A DNA stretch of 64,000 nucleotides, from contig NZ_JAHCAP010000021.1 in NCBI RefSeq assembly GCF_019634815.1, positions 1 through 64,000 of the forward strand, in the 5' to 3' direction. The translations under genes and the position numbers were made by a program. Positions 36,411-46,595 of the stretch are shown one piece after another; positions within the stretch are counted from its first letter, which is position 1, and every line of letters starts with the position of its first letter. This DNA comes from Dokdonella sp. (GTDB taxonomy: Bacteria > Pseudomonadota > Gammaproteobacteria > Xanthomonadales > Rhodanobacteraceae). The notes beneath the pieces are model-generated. The model saw only the letters and a program-made list of their open reading frames with translations. It was not told the origin of the DNA and did no database searches.

Positions 36411-37370
36411 TCAGCCACGCGGGTGGTGCCGGGCATGCAGGCGCTTGAGCCCTTCCTTGGCCACCAAGGTGTAGATCTGGGTCGTCGACAGCGAGCTGTG
36501 ACCAAGCATGAGCTGCAAGGCTCGCAGATCGGCACCGTGATTGAGCAAGTGGGTCGCAAACGAGTGCCGCAGCACATGCGGCGACACCCGCCCCGCGGCA
36601 ATGCCGACCGCGGCGGCGTGCTTGCGCACCAAGGTCCAGAACATCTGCCGCGTGATCGGCGCGCGTCGCGCGCTCACGAACAAGGCCGGGCTATGGCCAC
36701 CCTTGAGCAGGGCCGGGCGCGCCTGCTCGATGTAAAGCGCGAGCCAGTGCGCCGCTTCCTCGCCCAGCGGCACCAGGCGCTCCTTGCCGCCCTTGCCGGT
36801 GATGCGCAAGACGCCCTGGCGCAGGTTGACCTGACTGGCGGCAATCCCGACCAGTTCGCTCACGCGCAAGCCGCAGGCGTACATCAGTTCCAGCATGGCG
36901 CGATCGCGCTGGCCCAGCGGCGTGTCGGGCGGCGCATGCAGCAGCGCCTCGATCTCGGCCTCGCCCAAGGCCTTGGGCAGGCCGCGCGGCAACTTCGGTG
37001 CGTCCACGAGCAAGGTCGGATCCGCTTCGATGCGGCCCTCGCGCAGGAGCTGGCGATAGAAATGGCGCAGCGCGGAGATCAGACGCGCGGTCGAACGTGG
37101 CTTGTAGCCGGACTGCGCGCGAGCGGCCAGATAGTCCTGCAATGCCCCTCGGTCGGCACCTGCAAGTGACATGCCCCGCTCGCCCAACCAGCACGAGAAA
37201 CCGCTCAGATCAGCGCGATAGCTGGCCAGCGTGTGATCGGCCAAGCCGAGCTCGGCCCAGATCCGCTCGATGAACTGCGCGATCAGGGCCACATCGTCGC
37301 CAGTGATTTCACGATCACGCGACCGCTTCGCCGTATTCACTCGGTTCTTGGACACGCTGGATACGGACAT
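36411..37370 (-). CDS. xerD: tyrosine recombinase XerD
   Basis: 319 aa. N-terminal SAM-like core-binding domain (IAQFIERIWAELGLADHTLASYRADL) and catalytic domain with Arg in CGLRVSELVG, Lys in GKGGKERLVPLG, HVLRHSF (HxxR), LGHSS and the Tyr nucleophile in TTQIYTLV. It resolves chromosome dimers at dif with XerC. The start region is ambiguous: ATG 37370 (MSVSSVSKN) or GTG 37382. Adjacency to a dsbC-like gene is the same neighbourhood as xerD-dsbC in E. coli. The 290-bp gap to the RDD gene (37371-37660) contains no gene I can support. Confidence 0.93.
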   Translation of the reverse strand: MSVSSVSKNRVNTAKRSRDREITGDDVALIAQFIERIWAELGLADHTLASYRADLSGFSCWLGERGMSLAGADRGALQDYLAARAQSGYKPRSTARLISALRHFYRQLLREGRIEADPTLLVDAPKLPRGLPKALGEAEIEALLHAPPDTPLGQRDRAMLELMYACGLRVSELVGIAASQVNLRQGVLRITGKGGKERLVPLGEEAAHWLALYIEQARPALLKGGHSPALFVSARRAPITRQMFWTLVRKHAAAVGIAAGRVSPHVLRHSFATHLLNHGADLRALQLMLGHSSLSTTQIYTLVAKEGLKRLHARHHPRG

Positions 37371-37660
37371 CGGCGGAACCACGGTGCTGATGTCACGAGC
37401 CTAACAGGATCGCGGCACTGGCTACTCATGGCAGCCGATCGACACGCCAGCCCCCGCTGCATGAAGGGCCGGCCGCATCGATTCACGCGAGTCAGCGTGC
37501 ATCAATGATTCCGAGAGCGCCGGCACACGAGTGCAGTCTGGGTAGCCACACTGCCAAGAAGGACCGCGGCCACCTGCGACCTTGCAAACTTCATGCTCCA
37601 CGTGGACGCGAATGCGTGACCGGCTTGGCAGCTGCAGCGATCTGTCTCACCATCGCCGTG

Positions 37661-38104
37661 ATGAGCCCTGATCCCGTTCGCAATCCCCTGCTCGCGCGCC
37701 GTTTTGCCGCGATGCTCTACGACCTGCTGCCGCTGTTGGGACTGTGGATGCTGGTGGCCGCGCTGTTCCTGCTCGCATCCGGTGGGCACGTGGATGCCGC
37801 GCATCCACCGGTTGCCTATCTGCTTGCGCTGCGCTGTGCCTTGATCGGCGTGAGCGCGGCCTATTTCACCGCTTCATGGGTCCGCGGTGGGCAGACGATC
37901 GGAATGCGTGCCTGGCGCATTCGCGTCGAAGCCGTCGATGGCAGTCGCCTGCCTTGGCACCGTGCGCTCCTGCGGTTTGCGATCGCCTTGCTGTCGCTGG
38001 GCCTGTTTGGCCTGGGCTACCTGTGGTGCCTCATCGACCGCGAAGGGCGTGCTTGGCACGATCTGGCTGCGCACAGCCGGATGATCCAGCTGCCACGTGG
38101 ATGA
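37661..38104 (+). CDS. RDD family membrane protein
   Basis: 147 aa. Three membrane segments and the RDD hallmarks: LARRFAAMLYDLLPLLGLWML at the N-terminus (the RxxAxxxD pattern) and GQTIGMRAWRIRVEAVDGSRLPWHRALLR, then a last helix and DREGRAWHDLAAHSRMIQLP. Family members have no agreed function; some are linked to ion or stress homeostasis. ATG 37661 starts just before the RDD domain, although the frame is open from 37505. Convergent with chpC. Confidence 0.88.
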   Translation: MSPDPVRNPLLARRFAAMLYDLLPLLGLWMLVAALFLLASGGHVDAAHPPVAYLLALRCALIGVSAAYFTASWVRGGQTIGMRAWRIRVEAVDGSRLPWHRALLRFAIALLSLGLFGLGYLWCLIDREGRAWHDLAAHSRMIQLPRG

Positions 38105-38155
38105 ATGACATGCGGATGGGCGCAGCGGGAAACCGTCTGCGCGCCGCGCGCCGAC

Positions 38156-38620
38156 TCAGGCAGCCAAGGCCTGCGCGAGCATGCCTTCGATCGCGTCGAG
38201 ATCGGGAATGATCGCGCGATCATCACGCACGAGCACTTCGACGCGCACACCCGGCGCATGCGGCTCGTCATCCGAAGTCTGAATCAAGAGTTCCTGGGTG
38301 ATCGTGGTCAGGCGCGGGAAGCCTTGCACGAGCAGCGCGATGAACGGCATGCCGGCATTGCCACCCAGGGCCTTGAGCACCGCGACTCGCGCGTTGTTGC
38401 GGTTTTCCTCGGTGAGGCGGCCCGTGAGAATCGGCAGCGACACCAGCGGCAGTCGCCAGCCGCGCCAGGTCAAGCGACCAAGCAACCAAGCCGGGGCGCC
38501 GGGTATCGGTTCGGGCGTGGTGTAACTGATGACCTCGGCGACGGTGGCGTTGGGCAGCAGCACACGGCCTTCGGTGACCGGCACCATGACGCCTCGGATT
38601 TCACGCGGGAGTTCGGCCAT
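38156..38620 (-). CDS. chpC: CheW-like protein ChpC of the Pil-Chp system
   Basis: 154 aa, a single CheW-like domain (EIRGVMVPVTEGRVLLPNATVAEVISYTTPEP, WLLGRLTWRGWRLPLVSLPILTG, VAVLKALGGNAGMPFIALLVQGFPRLTTI). It would couple an additional sensor input to the PilL kinase. Position after chpB matches the Pseudomonas aeruginosa order chpA-chpB-chpC. ATG 38620 has a weak ribosome binding site; it is 50 bases after the chpB stop. Confidence 0.85.
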   Translation of the reverse strand: MAELPREIRGVMVPVTEGRVLLPNATVAEVISYTTPEPIPGAPAWLLGRLTWRGWRLPLVSLPILTGRLTEENRNNARVAVLKALGGNAGMPFIALLVQGFPRLTTITQELLIQTSDDEPHAPGVRVEVLVRDDRAIIPDLDAIEGMLAQALAA

Positions 38621-38670
38621 CTTCGTCTTCCTTCCTCAAGCGCCGCCTCGATGCCGCGACGCGGGTCTGT

Positions 38671-40512
38671 TCAGGCTGGTTCGTCGTTGAGTTTCTGCGC
38701 CAGTTCCTCGGGCGAACCCTGGAACTGCACCACACCGGTATCGATCACGCCTTCGACCATGGTGCTGACCACGCAACTGTCGGGGCTTTGCGCGTAGACA
38801 CGCCCTCCCGCCGCGGCGATGGCCTTGCAGCCTTCCGCCGCGTCGTCGGACATGCCCGAGAAAATGATTGCCCCGGCACCCGCACCAAACCGCGAGGCGA
38901 CATCCTCGAGCACGCGATCGATTGATGGCCGATAGGCTTGCGGCTCGCTCTGCGGCTGCAGCACGACCACACCGTTGAGGTCGACCAGCAGGCGCTGTTC
39001 GTTGGGCACGATCAGGACTTCACCGTGGCTCGCGCGGTCGCCATGCGCCGGTGTGCGTACGATCAGCGGCACTGCCCGCGCGAGTTGGCGCGTCATCGTC
39101 TCGACGAATTCATCGCCCAGATGCTGTGCCACGAGGAACAGCGCCGGATAACCCCGCGGCAAACCGGCCAGGAACTTGCGCACCGCATCGGGACCACCGA
39201 TGGATGCGCCCAGAACCCAGACGCGCCGGATCTTGCCCGCGGGCGCGGAATCGGGATCGAGCCAGTTCTCGTGCGATGCTTTCTCGATCGCGACCGGTGC
39301 GACGACTTCCTCGAGTGGCACGAGTTCGAGCGAGAACAGGCTGTTGTCCGCAGTCGTGCTGGCCGGCGGTGCTTCGCCGCCCTCGGGCGCGAGGTATTCG
39401 GCCGCGGTCATCTTGTCGACGTGAACTTCAGCATCGGCCTTGATCGGCGGCGCGTCGGCGAGCACTTCATCGAGCAGTTCGTCGATCGACCATTGGCTCG
39501 CATCGCCGGTGGACGAGACCGCTTCGCCAGGGGCCAGCAATTCCACCGGCGGCGGCGGTGCATCGAAATCGAGATCGATGTCCATCGCGATGGTGTCATC
39601 GGCTGCGATAGGCTCAGCTTCGGGCGCCGGCTCGAGTCGTGGCTCGAGTACTTCACGCGAAGTCGGGATGGAATCCTCGAGCGTCAGTTCCTCGACGCCG
39701 AAATCTCCCGCCGCCTCCGCGCTTTCCAGCTCGATCGGTTCGATGCGCTCTGCCATGTCGGCGTCGACCAGGCTCAAACCTGCCGACGGAACCTCGCTCA
39801 CCGGATCCAGCGGAGGCGGTGCGGCGTCGAGATCGTCGAAATCGAATGCGAATGCATCATCGTTCTGCAGAACGGCAGATTCCTGCGCCGGCTCAGGCGC
39901 TGGCGGCGCCGGTTCATCCAGCAGTGATTCGACATCGATGGATTCGGTTGAGGCGTCCGGTTGATCGATTGCGGTTGACTCGAGGCTCGGCGCAGGCTCG
40001 TCGAATGCGGCTAGCTCGATTTCCCGTGGCGGCGCGGGGACCGGCTCGGCGTCCTGCAACGACGCGGCAGGCGCCGGTACCGGCGCCTCCACCACGACTT
40101 CGGCCGGCGGAGTCGCTGCAACGGGCACCGGAATCGCCTCGGCGCCTTCGGGACGGGGCGGATGAATCTCGCCGTTGCCAAAGACTTTCGATGCGAGGTG
40201 CCGCATCCAGCGCGCCTGATCCCAACCCGACAATGCGCAACTCACGCCACCGTCATTGATCAGGACGCGGTAGCGTTCATCGTCGAGCAGGTCATAGACC
40301 TCGTCGAATTCCGCATTGTCGCCGTCGTCGAGATTGACGATGACGACACGCGCACCCGAGCGCTCCAACGCCTCGCGGCTGAAGGTGCTGGCAACACTCT
40401 CGTAAGCCACTTGCGCGCCCAGCGCATCGAGCGCAGCACGCAGATGCTCATTGCGCGTGGGCTTGTCGCTGAGCAGAGCGACATGGATCGGGTTCGACTC
40501 AGGCACGTTCAC
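38671..40512 (-). CDS. chpB: CheB-type methylesterase ChpB with an N-terminal receiver-like domain and long acidic linker
   Basis: 613 aa. Residues ~350-613 hold the methylesterase/amidase domain with catalytic Ser in VLGASIGGPDAV (~435), His in VAQHLGDE (~460) and Asp in FSGMSDDAAEG (~555). It removes methyl groups from the receptor PilJ. The N-terminal ~115 residues look like a degenerate receiver (HVALLSDKPTRNEHLRAALDALG, VVIVNLDDGD). Between them lie ~270 residues of Glu/Asp/Ala/Pro-rich low complexity. Start GTG 40512 overlaps the pilL end by 14 bases. The enlarged, acidic middle makes it nearly twice the usual CheB length. Confidence 0.88.
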   Translation of the reverse strand: MNVPESNPIHVALLSDKPTRNEHLRAALDALGAQVAYESVASTFSREALERSGARVVIVNLDDGDNAEFDEVYDLLDDERYRVLINDGGVSCALSGWDQARWMRHLASKVFGNGEIHPPRPEGAEAIPVPVAATPPAEVVVEAPVPAPAASLQDAEPVPAPPREIELAAFDEPAPSLESTAIDQPDASTESIDVESLLDEPAPPAPEPAQESAVLQNDDAFAFDFDDLDAAPPPLDPVSEVPSAGLSLVDADMAERIEPIELESAEAAGDFGVEELTLEDSIPTSREVLEPRLEPAPEAEPIAADDTIAMDIDLDFDAPPPPVELLAPGEAVSSTGDASQWSIDELLDEVLADAPPIKADAEVHVDKMTAAEYLAPEGGEAPPASTTADNSLFSLELVPLEEVVAPVAIEKASHENWLDPDSAPAGKIRRVWVLGASIGGPDAVRKFLAGLPRGYPALFLVAQHLGDEFVETMTRQLARAVPLIVRTPAHGDRASHGEVLIVPNEQRLLVDLNGVVVLQPQSEPQAYRPSIDRVLEDVASRFGAGAGAIIFSGMSDDAAEGCKAIAAAGGRVYAQSPDSCVVSTMVEGVIDTGVVQFQGSPEELAQKLNDEPA

Positions 40513-43500
40513 GCTTCAGGACTTCCTGTACGTTGCGCAGCAGATCGTCTTCCTGGTACGGCTTGCCGAGGTAGCGTTCGACACCGAGCTCGAGCGCGCG
40601 CTGACGGTGCTTCTCACCGGTACGCGAGGTGATCATGATGATCGGGATCTTGCGCAGACGCGCGTCGTTGCGCATGTAGGTCGCAAGCTCGTAACCGTCC
40701 ATGCGCGGCATTTCGATGTCGAGCAGCAGCAAATCCGGAGTCACGTCCTGGAGCTTCTCCACCGCGTCCAGACCGTCCTTCGCGGTGGCGACTTCGTAGT
40801 CGGCGCGCTCAAGCACACGCGTGGTGACCTTGCGCATCGTGATCGAATCGTCGACCACCATGACCAAGGGATTAGCTCGAACCTCCTCGGCCTGCGGTGC
40901 GGCCGGCACCATGAATTCGGGCAGTTCATCGACTGCGCCTTCTTCGATGCGGGCACGCAGTGCGGCCAGGCGACGCACCAGTGGTGCGAGATCGAGAATC
41001 ATCACCACCGAACCATCGCCCATGATGGTGGCGCCGAAGATGCCCGGAATCGAACTCAGCTGTGGACCAACCGATTTGACGACGATTTCACGCGATCCGA
41101 CCACGCCATCGATGCGGATTGCGGCGCGCTGATCACCGGTGCGCGTCATCAGCAGCGGCACCTGCGTTTCCTCGCTGGCCACGTGAATGCGCGGCAGTCC
41201 GAGCAGATGCGACAGCTCGTAGATCGCGAATTCCTCGCCAGCGTACATGTGCCGCGCATCACCGGCAGCCAGACGCCGCTCCAGATCATCCTGCGCAATT
41301 CGGGCGACGCCCTGCACCGACGACATCGGAATCGCGTACTGATGCTCACCGAGCTTGATCAGGATGGCCTGCGTCACCGCCAGCGTGAAGGGCAGACGGA
41401 TCGTGAACTGCGAACCCTTGCCACGCGTGGAGTCGATCGCCAGCGAACCACCAAGTTGCTTGATCTCGTTGTTGACGACATCCATGCCGACACCGCGGCC
41501 GGCAAGCTGGGTGACGTGCTCGGCGGTCGAAAAGCCGGTTTCGAGAATGAATCCGTACAGATCACGATCGGAAAGCTGCACATCGGGGCCAAGCAGACCG
41601 CGCTCGACGGCCTTGCGGCGGATCGCTTCGCGATCCATGCCACGGCCATCATCGCTGATTCGCAGCACGACTTCGGTGGCTTCGCGGGTAACCGCGATGT
41701 TGACGGTGCCTTCGGCAGGTTTGCCGTTTGATTCGCGATCGACGGGCGTCTCGATGCCGTGCGCGAGCGCGTTGCGCAGCATGTGCTCGAACGGCGCCTT
41801 CATGCGCTCGAGCAGGTTGCGATCCATTTCGCCGTGTGCACCTTCGACCGTGAGCTGGGCGCGCTTGCCCAGTTCCTGGGCCGCCTGACGGAGGGTTCGC
41901 CGCAGGTTCGGCACCATCGATTCGAACGGCACCATGCGCGTGCGCATGAGGCCTTCCTGCAATTCCGAACTGACGCGCGATTGTTGCAGAAGCAGGGTTT
42001 CCGACTGACGCGTCTGCTCATCGAGCAGGTTTTGAATCGACACCAAGTCCGAAACCGACTCGCTGAGTGCGCGCGACAACTGCTGCAACTGCGAGAAGCG
42101 ATCGAGCTCGAGCGGATCGAAGGTGGTATCGGCGTCGTGCTGCTCGCGTTGGTAGCGCGCGATGATCTGCGCTTCGGTTTCGATCTCGAGCTTGCGCAGC
42201 TGCTCGCGCAGACGCGTGACGGTCTGATCGAGCTCGACGATGTTGGCGCGGAAACTCACCACCTGCTGCTCGAGCCGTGAACGGTAGATCGAGACTTCGC
42301 CCGCATTGTTGACCAACGCATCGAGCAGGTCGGAGCGCACGCGGATCATTTCCTGCGGCGCATGCGGAACCTCGTCGCGATCCATTGCGGTGAGGTGACG
42401 CGGACTCGGGCGCGCCGGAGCGTCGGTTGCGGGGGTGGGGGTCGCGGGGGCCGGCGCGGCGGGGCGCGCTTCCACGACCGGTGCTGCCGGTGCTTCCACT
42501 GCAGCCGCCGGGGCTGCCGGACGCGCCATGCCCGGAACCAGGGCATAGAGACGCTCGATCGCATTTGCCGGCATCGCGATCGCATTGCGTTGCGCGACGC
42601 GCTTGACCATCACGTGCAGGCGGTCGAAGCACCGCTCGAGTGTCTCGACGGAAGTGCGGTCGATCGCTACCCGGCCATCGCCGAGCGCATCGACCAGCGA
42701 TTCCATCGCGTGGCTGAGGTCGCCGACCGGCGCCAGGCCAGCCATGCGCGCGCCACCCTTGAGCGTGTGCAGGTCGCGCTGGAGTGCAGCGATCAGCTCC
42801 GGATCCTGAGGCCGGCTGCGGAACTGCGCGACCACGCCATCAGAGTGGTCGAGGATGTCCGTGCCTTCGGCAACGAACACATCAAGCAGATCATCGTCGA
42901 TGTCACCGAGCACCAGCGGACCATCGGGCTGGGGATCGTCGGCAAGCGGCGCGGCCGCCGCGCCGGTCAGGCCGGCTTCCACCAGGGGCGCGGCGACTTC
43001 GGACGCTGGCTCGGCGGCCACCACGGGCGGCGTGACGGCGGCAGGCTCGGGGACCGCCGCGGACTCATCGACAACAACCGCCACCGGTACCTCGGTGGCG
43101 ACGGGCTCGGTTGCGAGCTCGACGACCTCGGCGCCTTCTTCGGATTTCTCCGGCACCGCGGATTCGAGCTTGATTTCTTCTGCGGCGCGTTCGAGCTCGG
43201 CGTGGTCGAACGCAAATTCGCCGAGGTCCAGCGCCACAGGTTCGGCTTCGACGGGTGTCGAGTCGCTCGCGGCCCCGAAGTCGGCAACCGCTTGATTGGC
43301 GATTTCATCGAGCTCGGCGAACGAAAGCTCGGAGCTGGCTGCCGGCTCGGCGTCCGGTGTCGACTCCACCGCTGACTCATCCGGCGTGTCGGCAATCGCG
43401 AGCTCGCTGCCATCGGTGTACCAGGGCATGTCGACCGACGGCTCGGGAACGGCATCGCGCAACTGCACGGCACGCAAGGCCAGTTCTGCCGAGTCCGGCA

Positions 43501-46495
43501 AGGGGCCGGAATTCGTTGCCAAGCGCCCCATTACCTCGCGCGCAAGCGCGGAGGTATCACGCAGCACCGCCAGGCCAATGGGCGAGACCGGCTCCTGCGC
43601 AGCACGCAGATGCTTGACGTAGGTCTCCAGCGGCGCAAGGACATCACACAGCTGGGAGATCTGCACCGTCACCACGGCACCGTGGAAGGTGTGAACTGCG
43701 CGCAGCAACGGCTCGGTCACCGCCGCCGCATGCGGATCGGCGCTGGCGAGGAAATCATCGATCACGCGCACGTGACTGGCGACTTCTGTCTGCAGGATGT
43801 CGAGCAACACCGGGTCGATCGTTGGCAACGGACTCGGCGTGATGATCGGCGAGACGGGTCCGCCAAATGCGCGTTCGACTTCAAGCGGCGCCTGCTGCTC
43901 GAACACGGGTGCTGCCGGCTTGGGCGCGGGAACACGGCGGCGCACGACCCGTCGCACCACCTGGCCACCCGCGGCCGGCGCATCCGGAATCCGGGCATCC
44001 TCACCCGCAGCAAGCCGATCAGCGGTGTCCATGATCGCGTTCACGCGAAAACCATCGACTTGATTGCCACGCAAGGCGCCAAGCAGATCCTGTACGGAGG
44101 CAAGCGCGCGATCGATGATGTCGACCACCGCGGGACCGGGTGCGATGCTGCGGTCGAGCACGCGGTTGAGCATGTTCTCGACCTTCCAGCTGAATTCACC
44201 GAGCGCCGTCGCGCCGACCAGTCGCCCCGAACCCTTGAGCGTGTGGAATGAACGGCGGATCGGCGTCAGCTGGTCGAGGTTGGAAGTATCGGCCTTCCAA
44301 TGCGGCACCTGCTGGGTGAGGTTGCTGATTTCCTCACTGACTTCTTCGAGGAAGATCTCGCGGATGTCATCGTCGATTTCATCGCCGGCCTTGGCGGTGA
44401 AACCCACCGGCAGATATTCGACTGCAGCGGGCGCCTGTTCCTCGACTTCTTCTTCGACTTCAATCCACTGCTCGGCAGCATCCTCACCGCTTTCGGCAGG
44501 CGCGCTCGACTCGGTCGGTGCCAGTCGCATGCCGGTGACATCGTGCGCTTCGGGCTCGACCGGGCGTGATTGGCCAACCACGAGATCGCCGAGGTCCCGC
44601 CCGGGCAGCACTTCGACGACAGGCATTGGTTGCGCCGGCGGCTCCGGACTGTGCACGATCGGCGCTTTTGCGGGCACTTCCACCGCCGCCCCGGCTGTAG
44701 CAGATGCCGCGTCGGCCTGCACAAGGGAATCCTGCGGAATCGACGCCAGATTGCTGGTTTCGGCGGCTCGCGCCTCGGCCACCGACAGTGGCCAGTAGCC
44801 CAGTCCCTGCAGACTGTCGCGGGCGACATCGAGGATGGCATCGCGGTTGCGCCGGTGTTCGCGCGTCGCTTCGAGATAGTACTCGATCGCCGTCAGGGCA
44901 TCGGCGAGCTTGTCCATTTGCTCGGTGGTCGGAACCCGGCGATGGATCAGCAGTTCGGTGCGTACGAAATGCACGACTGCGGTGACCAGGGCGCCGGCAT
45001 CGGCAAGATCGAGCATGCGCAATGCGCCGGCGATCTGCTCGAGCAGTTCGGGAATGCGCACGACGCGTGCGTGATCCCAAGGCGACTCGACGAAGGCAAT
45101 GATGTCCTGCTTGGCCTGCTGCAGGTTGACGCTGGCCTCGCGGATCAAGGCTTCGAGCACGCGCCGGCTCTCGGCCTTGGGCAAGGTCAGCTCACCAGCC
45201 ACTTCCTCCTCGCTCGGTGCTTCCCCGAGCCGCTCGATATGGTCATCGAGCGAGGCTTCGACATAGAGCAAGGCGCCGGCCACATCGAGCAAGGCGCCCT
45301 CGTCGACGGCACGCTGCCCGCGCCCCATCTGTTCGAGCACTTCGCGCTGCTCGCCCACAACGCGCCGCGGCACGCCCAGGCCCAACATGCCCAGCGTGTC
45401 ACCGACGCGGTTGAGCATCTCGGCTTGCGTGCTCAACTCGTTGGGATCGGCGCTCTGGCCACGCAGGAAAATGTCCAACGCTTCCTTGACGCGCAACAGA
45501 TCGTCCTTGATCGCGCCGGCAACGGTGTCGAGCAGGGCGCGATTGCGACCGGCCATCGAACCTTGCGCATGTTGCAATTCAGCCGAAGTCGGCAGCAAGG
45601 CTGCCAGATGGTAGGCGTTGCGGATGTCGGCGACGCGCTTGCTGGTAACCTTGGTCGCATCGGCCTGAGCGACGTAATAGAGCAGGTTCTTGACCAGCTC
45701 GCGCGGCGGCTTGGCAGCAAACGCGGACTCACCCAGCTCCGCGAGGCGATGGATCTCGCGATCCACGCGGCCAAGCAACAATTTCACCGCCGCACTCGAA
45801 CCCAAGCCACCTTCAGCGATGCATTCGGCCATGCCAGCGGCCGCCCACCACGCGCGCCGTGGTTCGACATCGTGGCAAAGCGTGCGCAGGCGATCGAGCA
45901 CTTCGCACAGCCGACGCAGATGCTCGGAGGCCGATTCATCGCGAAACCATTTGAGCAGAGCGGCCTGGAAGGCCAGGCGCAGCCGCAGGGTCTGCGCGCG
46001 CAAATCCGCAGCCGGCAACGGCGCCGCAGCGCCCGCGGCACTGCCCGGAAGCGGAGCCCCCATGTCCGGCGAGAACAAGGCCGATTCGCTGAGCAGGTTC
46101 TCGCCGAGCACGGCGCGCAGATCATTGAGCAAAGGCAACAGGACGATCGGAATGTCCTTGTGGCCGCTCTGCAGGCGTTCGAGGTAGTCCGGCAACTGCA
46201 CCATGCCGCGCATGAGCACGGAGTAGGCCTCGTCGCGCTGACGCACCGTATCGGCCAGAAGCGCTTCGGCGATGCGCTCCATGTTTTCCACGACCATTGC
46301 CGCGCCGTACAGCTCGACCATGCGCAAGGTGCCCTGCACCTGGTGCAGGCTATGCGCGCATTCGCGCAGAGACTCGGTCTGTCCGGGGTCTTCGACATGG
46401 CGTTCGAGCGCCTCGCTGGCCTGTGCCAGAGTGGCATCGAGTGCCGGTTTGACCCAGCTCAGCGCGGTGAAGGCGCCATCGTCATAAAGTTTCAT
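40499..46495 (-). CDS. pilL: hybrid chemosensory histidine kinase PilL/ChpA
   Basis: 1998 aa. N-terminal FimL-like helical region with a first HPt-type His (CAHSLHQVQG, ~48); further HPt sites FHTLKGSG (~750), VHTFHGAV (~935) and LHTLKGG (~1242). A CheA-type dimerisation/ATPase core carries RNALAHGIETP (~1575) and SDDGRGMD, GRGVGMDVV. A CheW domain (~1690-1820) and a C-terminal receiver with VDDSITMRK and phosphoacceptor LLLLDIEMPRMDGYE (~1923) complete it. It controls type IV pilus extension/retraction through PilG. Acidic Ala/Pro/Glu linkers separate the HPt modules. ATG 46495 with GAGG 8 bases upstream. Fewer HPt-like sites are visible than in P. aeruginosa ChpA (2472 aa). Confidence 0.93.
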   Translation of the reverse strand: MKLYDDGAFTALSWVKPALDATLAQASEALERHVEDPGQTESLRECAHSLHQVQGTLRMVELYGAAMVVENMERIAEALLADTVRQRDEAYSVLMRGMVQLPDYLERLQSGHKDIPIVLLPLLNDLRAVLGENLLSESALFSPDMGAPLPGSAAGAAAPLPAADLRAQTLRLRLAFQAALLKWFRDESASEHLRRLCEVLDRLRTLCHDVEPRRAWWAAAGMAECIAEGGLGSSAAVKLLLGRVDREIHRLAELGESAFAAKPPRELVKNLLYYVAQADATKVTSKRVADIRNAYHLAALLPTSAELQHAQGSMAGRNRALLDTVAGAIKDDLLRVKEALDIFLRGQSADPNELSTQAEMLNRVGDTLGMLGLGVPRRVVGEQREVLEQMGRGQRAVDEGALLDVAGALLYVEASLDDHIERLGEAPSEEEVAGELTLPKAESRRVLEALIREASVNLQQAKQDIIAFVESPWDHARVVRIPELLEQIAGALRMLDLADAGALVTAVVHFVRTELLIHRRVPTTEQMDKLADALTAIEYYLEATREHRRNRDAILDVARDSLQGLGYWPLSVAEARAAETSNLASIPQDSLVQADAASATAGAAVEVPAKAPIVHSPEPPAQPMPVVEVLPGRDLGDLVVGQSRPVEPEAHDVTGMRLAPTESSAPAESGEDAAEQWIEVEEEVEEQAPAAVEYLPVGFTAKAGDEIDDDIREIFLEEVSEEISNLTQQVPHWKADTSNLDQLTPIRRSFHTLKGSGRLVGATALGEFSWKVENMLNRVLDRSIAPGPAVVDIIDRALASVQDLLGALRGNQVDGFRVNAIMDTADRLAAGEDARIPDAPAAGGQVVRRVVRRRVPAPKPAAPVFEQQAPLEVERAFGGPVSPIITPSPLPTIDPVLLDILQTEVASHVRVIDDFLASADPHAAAVTEPLLRAVHTFHGAVVTVQISQLCDVLAPLETYVKHLRAAQEPVSPIGLAVLRDTSALAREVMGRLATNSGPLPDSAELALRAVQLRDAVPEPSVDMPWYTDGSELAIADTPDESAVESTPDAEPAASSELSFAELDEIANQAVADFGAASDSTPVEAEPVALDLGEFAFDHAELERAAEEIKLESAVPEKSEEGAEVVELATEPVATEVPVAVVVDESAAVPEPAAVTPPVVAAEPASEVAAPLVEAGLTGAAAAPLADDPQPDGPLVLGDIDDDLLDVFVAEGTDILDHSDGVVAQFRSRPQDPELIAALQRDLHTLKGGARMAGLAPVGDLSHAMESLVDALGDGRVAIDRTSVETLERCFDRLHVMVKRVAQRNAIAMPANAIERLYALVPGMARPAAPAAAVEAPAAPVVEARPAAPAPATPTPATDAPARPSPRHLTAMDRDEVPHAPQEMIRVRSDLLDALVNNAGEVSIYRSRLEQQVVSFRANIVELDQTVTRLREQLRKLEIETEAQIIARYQREQHDADTTFDPLELDRFSQLQQLSRALSESVSDLVSIQNLLDEQTRQSETLLLQQSRVSSELQEGLMRTRMVPFESMVPNLRRTLRQAAQELGKRAQLTVEGAHGEMDRNLLERMKAPFEHMLRNALAHGIETPVDRESNGKPAEGTVNIAVTREATEVVLRISDDGRGMDREAIRRKAVERGLLGPDVQLSDRDLYGFILETGFSTAEHVTQLAGRGVGMDVVNNEIKQLGGSLAIDSTRGKGSQFTIRLPFTLAVTQAILIKLGEHQYAIPMSSVQGVARIAQDDLERRLAAGDARHMYAGEEFAIYELSHLLGLPRIHVASEETQVPLLMTRTGDQRAAIRIDGVVGSREIVVKSVGPQLSSIPGIFGATIMGDGSVVMILDLAPLVRRLAALRARIEEGAVDELPEFMVPAAPQAEEVRANPLVMVVDDSITMRKVTTRVLERADYEVATAKDGLDAVEKLQDVTPDLLLLDIEMPRMDGYELATYMRNDARLRKIPIIMITSRTGEKHRQRALELGVERYLGKPYQEDDLLRNVQEVLKRERA

Positions 46496-46595
46496 GCGAT
46501 CAACCTCGACGGCAGCGCCATCGGCGATGTCTGCACGCCGTCCCGGCGTGCAGTGGTGGTGCAGAGGGGCGGTTGGCGCCTTCTCATCTCGTGGT

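Noticed and set aside
37383..37660. The frame extending the RDD gene upstream to 37505 and an antisense frame 37502-37804.
   Set aside because: RDD homology starts at ATG 37661; the upstream part has no membrane helix or family match. The antisense frame is a shadow.
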